A stretch of 64,000 nucleotides of DNA. Origin: Armillaria gallica (taxonomy: Eukaryota > Basidiomycota > Agaricomycetes > Agaricales > Physalacriaceae). Below the pieces are notes generated by a model. It saw nothing but the letters and a program-made list of their open reading frames with translations, did not search any database and was not told the origin of the DNA. Made by a program: the position numbers and the translations under genes. The DNA is taken from positions 7,240,349 to 7,304,348 of the forward strand of contig JBANDB010000004.1 of assembly GCA_037576215.1 (NCBI GenBank), written 5' to 3'. Numbering within the stretch: position 1 is the first letter of the stretch; every line of letters begins with the position of its first letter. Shown here one piece after another: positions 56,108-64,000 of this stretch.

Positions 56108-58740
56108 ATGCGCATTGCACACAGAGAACCACAGTTTTTGGACTGGGTCGAGGAAAACGGTCTAGATGTGTCCATCAATGCGGTTGAAATTGGAAAGGTG
56201 AATACCTGGCATCGGTTCAAGAATGTAGCTAACATCTGTGCCCTTTAGCTCATCGCCGAGGCTGTGAGTTCATCACCATACGTGGGAATGGCTGCCGGAA
56301 TCCTTGGTAATATCTTGAAACTTATATCTAAAGACAAGGAGAATAGAGAACTGGAACTGAGGATCATCCAACGTTGCGCTAGGTTTATTTTCGACGTTTC
56401 AGTACATTTGGATGCACAGAACATTGATCAATTGCGCTGCTTCGAAATTTTTGAAGCGTGAGTAACAAACACGCGTTAGATTTTTTTGTCTAATTCGGAA
56501 GGACAGGGATCTGATAAAAATACAACGTCTTATTGAAAGGAAACCCAGGACGCGTTTCTTCAGCTTCAAGCGTTTGATATCGGCGAACAACTATGCTACA
56601 CAATTACAAGATCTTCAAACCAGGGTTGGAGATACACTGAACATTTTCCACGTTCGTATACTTCCTTTCACACAAATATTCATCGTTGAATAGGACACAG
56701 ATTGGGATGTCAATAAGCAATCACAGCACCTTACAAGTCCTCAATTCGCGTCTACAGCATCAGAACAGAAGCTCTGAAGCTCACATTCATGACGCATGCG
56801 AGGAGGAAATCACGGTCTGCGAATACGAATCTACGATTAATATTTATGAAATTCACGACACTCTCTAGTTCATAAAACCAAGTACCATCCAGCTGGAACA
56901 TGAAATTGTTGCTGCAAGGGGAACCCGAGTACATTCTGCTCGACTTGACAGTGGTGGTCGTGTCTTCATGAAGTTCTTCGAACAGAAGATGGTTAAAGAA
57001 GTGCGTCGGCTTGCTCTACAGTTCTTCTCGACATATCTCTGATGTCATATGACAGAATTTCAACGCTATTGTTACATCACATAGGGAATTGCGGTATGTA
57101 CGATCGTCCTATGAAAAGTTGACGACACTCTATATTATCTCAGGCATCCAAATATTCTCCAGTTTTGTGGAAGGTCACCTATCAACGAGCCTGAACCCTT
57201 TATAATCTATCATGCGAGTTCAGTGGCAGAGATTGAATCCATTGATTATCGTACTAAACGTGTTTAGTGGATACGCAAGGGAGTGCTGTTGAGCACATCG
57301 CTGCAACCATTCCCACCGAAGTCACCGTGATATTCAAAGCAGGGGCGAAACTGGTATATCTAGCCTCTCGGTATTGCTTTTCCGTTGCTGAATGATAATA
57401 TAGGTCGCAGATCTTGCTGTACGTGTATTACTGATTGAAGTACACCCATGATGATGAAGCAGCAATTGTGGTCTTCGCAGGCAGCATTGGATTATCTATG
57501 TGATCATAGTATTTCCATTCCGCCTATTAGTAACGAGGTTATTATGGTCATCACTGACTCGCAGAAATTTTTAATTCGAGATCTCTAGAGTTACTTCATC
57601 TTCATGGACGGGGATAAAGCTGTCCTTTCTTTCAATACACACGAAATTTCGGATTCTGAGCCAGCATCTCCAATCACCTCAAGTGACAAGGGACTGAGTA
57701 TGCTTGGTGAATTGTGTTCTCAAGTAAGAAAGAACTCATTCGCTTTCGGGTGATGCTTCATTCTCATGTAACTTTAATTAGACATTTAACTCCGCAAACG
57801 AAATATTATACAGTGAGGATGTTCATCATGCACGTCAATCACTTATAGACTTTATCTTACCTGCAGGAGAGTACTTGGCCCTTGACGACAGCATCACGGA
57901 GCTGGAACCTTCTGGCGTGATTGTCGGAACAAAGTCTGTCCGTGCTGATAGTGATCAAACTCATGCGAATCTTGGTAATTCTGGGAAAATTCCTGATGCT
58001 CCTTCAGAACGGCCTCGCCGGGAGATCAAATGGAAAACGTTATCTTTAAGCCATGGTACCATCACTTTGAAAGATTTGCGACAGCAGTATCGATATGCGC
58101 TTAAATCTTTAACCCCTTTGAATTATGCCACACGTTCCACTAGCGACCATCGGGTCCTTCATCGATGCAGAGGGTATCGGCGAGAGGAAGTGACATTTGC
58201 AGCATCTGTCATGAACTGCAAGGTAATCACCAGTACGACACCTTTGCTTTATGAGCTATGCTCAGTTTGCTGGGAGCGTGTCGAAGAAGGTCGGTTTGAT
58301 TGCATCTGCGGACGATGTACGTTATAATCAGTTTCAAAATGGTCATGTCACTAAAACTGTATAGCTGATGACGGTGTTACCCCTACGTTTCAATGCACCA
58401 TATGTTCTGTATGGGGACATAGCGACTGCAAGAGAATGGGCAATATCTGCTGCGGATGTGATTTTAGCAAAGCCAATGGGGTAAATACTTCTCTTGGTTA
58501 TTTCGTATTCATGTGCTTATTCTTATAAATGAAATGATACAGAAGGGAATGCAAGAGCTACAATATCTGGAGATGGAACTGGCAACACAATATGGAATGG
58601 GTGGTGATTTCACGGAGATAGATTCAGCGGAAGTTTTCGATGAAGCCAAAGACAGGGCATTTTCCGGTGACCCTCAGGCTATTCAGGAGGCTGAACAGTT
58701 GTATGAACTGTACAAGTTCCGTCGTCAACGGGCGACGTAG
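56108..58740 (+). CDS. MLKL-like helical region plus kinase-like region plus zinc finger, possibly disrupted
   Basis: Spliced pieces read in order. MRIAHREPQFLDWVEENGLD joins by intron to LIAEAVSSSPYVGMAAGILG and ILKLISKDKENRELELRII, then DLIKIQRLIERKPRTRFFSF. This looks like the N-terminal four-helix bundle of fungal MLKL-type proteins. Next, HRELRHPNILQFCGRSPIN is a kinase alphaC/beta4-like stretch, followed by ADLAAALDYLCDHSISIPPI, where a kinase would have its HRD loop; that motif is absent, suggesting a pseudokinase. After an acidic linker, CSVCWERVEEGRFDCICG and FQCTICSVWGHSDC..CCGC form a RING/PHD-like finger. Intact relatives may signal programmed cell death; that is inference. Near 56780 the frame TASEQKL meets a TGA while a neighbouring frame stays open, and near 57590 a TAG follows KFLIRDL. 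So the gene is either frameshifted or has introns I cannot place. Confidence 0.6.
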
Positions 58741-58824
58741 CCTAGGGAGAGAGTTGAGGCAGATTATTCTGTGAGTCATGATGTCTAGTTTGAGCTGCAC
58801 CGGTCTTTTTTGCGCTGGGGGAGA

Positions 58825-59121
58825 ATGTATATAGCATCAGGAAAACCCAGAATATGTCTAGAGACTCTGAACGCCTTCGAGGGGGCCCTTGATACCTTAG
58901 CCCAACACGCCGATTCCATCCAGGACATTGTTGTCAACTATATGGTCGGTCTCAACACCTTGACTCAACTCAACGGTCTTCGAGTTCAAGCCGGGCACCT
59001 TCGCGAGTGCACCAACTTTGATGAAGGCGACACCGATGAAGATGACGACAATGAAGCGCCAGAGGAGGTCGCTGAAGGTGTCGCGGGTCCTTCCACGAAG
59101 AAGAAGAATAAGTCGCGTTGA
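58825..59121 (+). CDS. Small acidic ORF, possible last exon
   Basis: MYIASGKPRICLETLNAFEG, then TLAQHADSIQDIVVNYMVGL, an Asp/Glu-rich stretch (DEGDTDEDDDNEAPEEV) and a basic end STKKKNKSR. The frame is open upstream to about 58780 (FELHRSFLRWGR), so it may be an exon whose partners are not evident. It begins 84 bases after the stop of the kinase-like gene, on the same strand. No family recognised; helical and probably nuclear or cytosolic if real. Confidence 0.4.
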   Translation: MYIASGKPRICLETLNAFEGALDTLAQHADSIQDIVVNYMVGLNTLTQLNGLRVQAGHLRECTNFDEGDTDEDDDNEAPEEVAEGVAGPSTKKKNKSR

Positions 59122-59426
59122 GCTGCGTGAATTGGGGACTTGGTTCGTCCGTTGGCATCATTCCTTGGGAGCACGGCTCCAAAAATTTTGAACTTTTTAC
59201 ATATTCGGACTGTATCTCGCGCCTTCGGGCAAATATTCTCATACTTGCATGTAACCGCCCCATAGAGGGTTAAAATAAATAAAATAGAATTTTCTTATTA
59301 ACAGGCGGTACTCTTTTCGCCAGATCAGCCAGATCAGAGTGCCCTGGACTTGGGTTAATACCACAGTCTAGGGTTAGAAGCGACGGCGAGAAGAGCGAGC
59401 GAGGAGGACGAGAGAGCGTGAATAAA
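59122..59426. other. Intergenic; carries a TAGGGTTAG string
   Basis: No gene. CTAGGGTTAGAAGCGACGG near 59368 resembles the core of the inverted repeat pair at 55.9 and 62.9 kb. Confidence 0.4.
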
Positions 59427-60060
59427 GGCGGTCGTACACCCCCGCATGGAGGGGGGTGTCGAGCTCGACTGCAAGGCGTGTGACAGCAGTGAGGCGATGC
59501 GTGCAAGGAATATCACTATACATACGTCGTCTACATCGTCTACTTCGTATCACTCCTATACATGTAGCGACAGTAGTAGAGACGCCGTGTTTGGGGGGTG
59601 TTGGACCCCTCATGTACTGTGCTGCGTCCACTCCACATGATGCTTGCGTGCACATGCGTGGACGTTCCTACACAACACAGGCACAAAGGAATACTGCCGC
59701 ATGATGCACGAAGAAAGCAAGCAAGCATGAGCAAGCAAGCAATGGCGGTCGTACACCCCCGCATGGAGGAGAGGCATCAAGCTCAACTGAAAGGCATGTG
59801 AAGACATTGAGACGATGCATGCAAGGGAATACCACTGTACATGAGCCCTCTACGTCATATCACTCCTGTGCATGCAGTGAAGATGCTCTCTTTCGGTGGT
59901 GTAGGACGCCTCACATATAGTGCTGCATCTACTCCATGTGACACTTACATGCACATGCATGAGTACTGTTGAACTGAACAAAGTACGGCGCACACGGCCG
60001 CATGATACACTCTCTTCTGAACATTGCTCATTGTTTATAGAACAGGCAAGCAAGCACCTG
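59427..60060. repeat. Tandem duplication, two units of about 317 bp
   Basis: GGCGGTCGTACACCCCCGCA starts unit 1 at 59427 and recurs at 59744. The whole unit can be followed through ACTCCATGTG/ACTCCACATG, TGCACATGC and GCCGCATGAT. A fragment of a third unit (CGCATGATGCACGCTCCTCT) is at about 60286. Confidence 0.8.
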
Positions 60061-60764
60061 AATACTTCAGTGCAAGAGAAGAATAAACGGCCTTCTAATA
60101 ATGAGTGATCACTGTTTTGTTTTACGTTGTCCTTTTGTAGTAGCTCGACAGCGCGATGACTCAGCGATGGCTGTAGAGCTCGACAGCTCGAGGACTCGGT
60201 AAATCATGTGATGATACCTATAGAGTTCATTGATGGGCGGTTCCCGAGATCGGCCCGGCACCACACAGGTGCGGGGGGACGCCATCGCATGATGCACGCT
60301 CCTCTGAATGGCGCTTCAATGCCTCTCTGTAATAGTAGTACAGTATGTACCACTTTATACCACCATAATGTGTACTACAGACATCTATTTACACTGAAGA
60401 ATTCCCCCACATCCATGGTCTACAATCCCCGTGATACTTCACCTCATTCCTCCCCGAAACGTCTCCAATTTCGCGCGTTACAATAGCTCAAACGCGTCTC
60501 TGCATAGAGCGCGTTTGAACGTCACGGCACTCCCGGCATGGACCGGCATGGCTAGCCACGTGGCGAAATCCGTGCCCAAATTGGCAGGTGCCGGAGTTTT
60601 GCCACTTGGCATTGACCATGCCCCTCCTCGCGTCGTCTCGCTCAGAGACGGCGCAGCGAGCTAGGAGGACATAGAGGGAATGCCTGTTGGTCACTGGTAA
60701 GTGCTTGGCAGTGCCTGTGAGGCGGCAGGACTGCATAATCGACGTGGGAGTCGATTTTGGTACT
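60061..60764. other. Non-coding subtelomeric sequence
   Basis: No recognised gene. It shares short strings with 54.5-54.65 kb (CGTCTCGCTC, GAGCTAG.AGGA, the GAGGCGG block). Confidence 0.4.
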
Positions 60765-61395
60765 CTGGTGCATGGTTTTTCTCATTTTTATTGCTACAGC
60801 TAACGGTTTTTCATCGGATCGTTACAGGCTCATTCCCGACACCCGAGGAACGTTATATTGGCATCGCTAAGGCTCCCCGATGACTGCAAAGCCCACCGTT
60901 ACCCTGGAAGACTGGAAATCCCTCCCGGCACTAACCTCCCCACTTCAAAACCAACGTCGACTTTTCTCCACCACTCTCAGAACCTCGGCCGCGGTATCTA
61001 CTGCGGCAGGTTCACTGGGAGACACGGCGAGGACCAATTCTATGGTCCCCGTGGTCGTCGTTTACTCGCTTTGGGTGCCATGGTGTGTGATTTCTGTTTT
61101 TTTTTGGTTGCTATAGCTCACTAATTTCCATCACATTGCTACAGGCTCATTTCTAACACGGCAGAAACATCATCTGGACGATTTCAACGCTCCCCTATGC
61201 CCAGCAGGCTCGCCGTTCCCCCGCGATTACAGGACGACTCTTGCGTGACCACCCCCTACTTCAAATACAGCTGCGACTTTTTTCCTCCAGTCCCGGCACC
61301 TTTCCTGCGGTATCTACTGCAGCAGGAGCACCGGGAAACTCGACGAGGACCAGTTCTAAGGTCGCCACGCTCGTCGTTTGGTCGCCGTCGCCGCC
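60765..61395. repeat. Tandem duplication, two units of about 316 bp
   Basis: ACAGGCTCATT, CGGTATCTACTGC and CGAGGACCA.TTCTA recur at offsets of 316-317 bases (60993/61309, 61028/61344). The units are diverged and non-coding in appearance; each begins with a T-rich tract before an AG, like an intron 3' end. Confidence 0.7.
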
Positions 61396-62877
61396 GATTT
61401 CCGGATTTCCCCCAATTTCAACCACCACGGCGACCACCGACTTCTTCAGCGCATCCAGCACAGTGGCGACGATGTCGGAACCCTTTACAGGTGAAATGGC
61501 TTGGGTGTGGTGTGGACCATCACCAATCCCGTCGTCGCTGGGTCGCCGCTGTCTCCCTCTAATATCATCCACCTTGGCTCTAACGGCGACGACGACTTCC
61601 CCTTGGCTTCAAGTGCCCTGGGAATGACGTCTCCGCCACAAATACTATCTAAAGCTATGAAATACGCCGTCGCATTGGCCGTCGTCGACGTCGCCTTGAT
61701 GCCGACGACGACTTTGCACGATTTCCCCCCCCTCCTTGCCTCTAACGGCGACTACAACCATTTCCGGCCTCAAGCGCACCGGATATGACTGGAACAGCAG
61801 GATAACCACGAAAGGCAACGAACGGGACCGTCTGTACGGTTCTCATATCCATCGTACCGCCACCGTCGTCGTCTGCCCCCCTTTCTACCACGAACACCGA
61901 CTTTGTCCTGGCGTTCAAATGCCACGGAGACCGTTTTTCAGAGGAGACGACACACCAGTGGAGCTACGAGGACCGTGTCAAAGTTCCTCGTCGTCTTTGC
62001 AATCACGCCGCCGCTGCCACGTCTTAGAGCACCCACTTTCGTGGACGTTTTCCACGGCTTGTTCCTCCATTCCTTGTCATGTTCAAGACGTAACTATTCC
62101 GCAACACTGACAGACCTTTGCTTCCATGGCGCGGCGACGCATGCTCAATTCTGGACACCGCTGTTGGGAGAAAGGGTAATTTCGAGAGCAGGCGGAGAGA
62201 ATGGAGACTGCGCAGATTGGTGTAAGGTACAGTTGATGTGTCATGATACAGTTCCAGATAATGCCAACGGTTTTTGCTGAACGAAACGGGGATCTGCCCG
62301 ATGAGTAAGGTCTTCACGCAAGCTAAATGATTGCAAGACAGGGAAGTATATTGGTCTCACAGGCATTGAGTATGACAACGCAGTCTATGATTGCGTGGTA
62401 CGGTGAGATCTTCCTATCTCTTCTTTTTGCTAACGAGTTTGCAGTCAAGTTCGAAGGGAGAGACTGCTGTAGCTACGAATTTGCATGAAATTTCTCTTCC
62501 GTGAGAGTGAGTTCTAACTTTGGGCACGCAGTGTCGATTTCAAATCTGATGAAGGTAATGAATGCAAGGGGGTTGAGAACGAAAATGGCGGGATATGACC
62601 GCCGCATGATTGAGCCATTTCCAAGTAATTGCACTGTGAGTGAGTTGTGTTCTCATTCCGACAACGGCAAAGATGTCTCCAATCATTGTGGCGGTGCCGG
62701 ACCCCCGTGTGATTGAGCAAAAGCCATGATTATGAAGCATGCAACAAGCTATGACTCTGAGTATTACACATGCAAGAATGAAGTGCAGCTAAGACATGCA
62801 TGCATCCAGTGGGGGTCCCGCACTGCCGCATGATGGTGCTAGAACTGAATCATGTATCATCTGAACAGTGAAGTCAC
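61396..62877. other. Low-complexity then AT-richer region; possible decayed spliced gene
   Basis: 61.4-62.06 kb is rich in GGCGACGACGACTT-like strings and continues the preceding repeat. From 62.12 to 62.72 kb there are intron-like pieces: TGKYIGLTGIEYDNAVYDCV joins KFEGRDCCSYEFA over GTACGG...GCAG. These could be exons of a small gene I do not recognise; stops follow soon. Confidence 0.3.
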
Positions 62878-63130
62878 ATATCTTATTGGATCGGGCGGTA
62901 CGAGAAAGGCCGTCAGAAAGGCCGTCAGGCTGGTCTAACCATGCTCTAGGGTTAGAAACCACGGCCTGACGGGGGTTTGGTGACGGGGGACATGCACGCA
63001 AAGAGGCGTGCGCGACTGCGTGAAGTCGTGCACGATCGAGTGCAGGGGGTTCCGCACCGCGTCGAGTTGGTGGTGCATCCTGCTCACGTGCAGCATACGT
63101 GCACGTGCCGTGAACGCAGCACCATGCACG
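62878..63130. repeat. Inverted subtelomeric repeat, right arm
   Basis: Reverse complement partner of 55730-55994. The best-conserved core is around 62885-62970 (CGGGCGGTACGAG to AACCACGGCC). Confidence 0.7.
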
Positions 63131-63246
63131 CGCGGTGGTGGACCCCCAGGAGCATGCACCTAACGCTATTAGGCGAGCTCTCTGGGGGTCAGAAGCACTT
63201 TTTCATCAATCGCCAAACATCGGCACACACTTTCCTTAACCGGACG

Positions 63247-63415
63247 GTCCCTCCCCCCCCACCCCACCACCATGGATTCCCCTTCTGGGATGAGAAGGGG
63301 AGCCAGGGAGATTCAGCACTGCCACAGACTCGACTCGCCTCCCCCCCCCAAAATCTACAGGCTCCCTGATGCCTGTCACCTCAGGGTCTTAATGCCTCCC
63401 TCCCCCCCCCCCTAC
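63247..63415. repeat. C-tract cluster
   Basis: Runs of 7-12 C (63253, 63340 and 63402 regions) separated by CCACC and CTCCC. This is strongly strand-skewed sequence within 700 bases of the telomere. Confidence 0.8.
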
Positions 63416-63810
63416 CCCATGAGGCTTGCACAGGATCAAAACCATTTTCACGTATGACAGGAACCATGAGCTCATATGATCCTCAACCATTTCAGAGATG
63501 ACCGGTATGGGCAAGCTCCATGGGTTGGTCCTCGGTCATTCTCGACGTGCCACCCTCATCTTCACAGTCCACCTCCCAGCATCCAAATGCGACCATGACT
63601 TGTTATTTCCTTTCATTGTATATGCTGCTGTAATCGTGGTTTTTGATACAGATATTTGGCTGTAATGGTATTTAACATGAACAGGAATTCTTTCAAATGT
63701 TTGCTGCCATGCTTGGTTCAGAATTGGGCCAGAGGGCCATATGCAGCTATGTGTTGACACAATTTAAGCTGTCATAGTCCAATGGTTGAAAACTGCAGAA
63801 GTTATAGAGG
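63416..63810. other. Telomere-adjacent unique sequence
   Basis: No gene or repeat recognised in this stretch between the C-tracts and the tRNA-like element. Confidence 0.4.
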
Positions 63811-63866
63811 CTTGGTCGATTTGGTAATCTCGTCACCGCGAGGTCCCGGGTTCGAACCTTGCCAGG
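63811..63866 (+). repeat. tRNA-like element, copy 12, abutting the telomere
   Basis: TGGTCGATTTGG matches the A-box consensus at every fixed position, and GGTTCGAACC is a full B-box match 24 nt further on. A CTCG/CGAG stem lies between them. The spacing is too short for a normal tRNA. A second A-box-like string (TAGTCCAATGG) lies upstream near 63775. The telomere begins about eight bases after the element. Confidence 0.65.
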
Positions 63867-63873
63867 GTTGTCG

Positions 63874-64000
63874 GGGTTAGGGTTAGGGTTAGGGTTAGGG
63901 TTAGGGTTAGGGTTAGGGTTAGGGTTAGGGTTAGGGTTAGGGTTAGGGTTAGGGTTAGGGTTAGGGTTAGGGTTAGGGTTAGGGTTAGGGTTAGGGTTAG
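63874..64000 (+). repeat. Telomere, (TTAGGG)n
   Basis: About 20 uninterrupted TTAGGG units run to the end of the window. The G-rich strand runs 5' to 3' toward the end, so this is a right chromosome end, cut by the window or by assembly. Confidence 0.99.

Noticed and set aside
63247..63415. G-quadruplex-forming telomeric variant
   Set aside because: The C-runs could form such structures on the other strand, but spacing is irregular and there is no direct evidence; reported only as C-tracts.

Overview
This window is the right-hand end of a fungal chromosome, most likely from a mushroom-forming basidiomycete (Agaricomycetes). It ends in about 20 perfect TTAGGG units. Genes are split by many 44-60 bp introns, and the families present (DUF6534 membrane proteins, TPR/F-box/LRR proteins, a Ser/Thr-rich GPI-anchored protein, DIRS-like reverse transcriptase, hAT elements) are typical of that group. 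I cannot name genus or species.

Layout. 1-5 kb: the 3' part of an alpha/beta hydrolase and an intact MFS transporter. 5.7-26 kb: a transposon-rich stretch with a 27-bp-TIR MITE, a decayed F-box gene, a decayed DIRS-like RT/RNase H fragment, a 3.6-kb unclassified insertion carrying a minisatellite, a hAT-type MITE, a 5.4-kb hAT transposon with an apparently intact transposase and a captured piece of a NAPE-PLD-like gene, and a second F-box copy. 26-44 kb: orphan and decayed genes between four intact ones. The intact ones are a 451-aa orphan, a GPI-anchored protein, a TPR/F-box/LRR protein and a DUF6534 membrane protein. One canonical tRNA-Gly(CCC) also lies here. 45-50.5 kb: a degenerate tandem array that looks like decayed DUF6534 genes. 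51.5-52 kb: QCR6, the acidic hinge subunit of respiratory complex III. 52-54 kb: two more decayed F-box copies. 56-59 kb: a gene with an MLKL-like N-terminal helical region, a kinase-like region and a cysteine-rich finger, followed by a small acidic ORF. 59-64 kb: tandem and inverted subtelomeric repeats, C-tracts and the telomere.

Two threads tie the window together. First, a family of about 57-62 nt tRNA-like elements has good A- and B-box matches but no anticodon arm. I count twelve copies. One follows the 3' end of each of the four F-box copies, and one lies within ten bases of the telomere. Second, gene families here expand and decay (F-box, DUF6534), as expected in a subtelomere, beside conserved single-copy-type genes such as QCR6 and the TPR/F-box/LRR gene. 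All coordinates and splice sites were read by eye; database searches and transcript data were not available.
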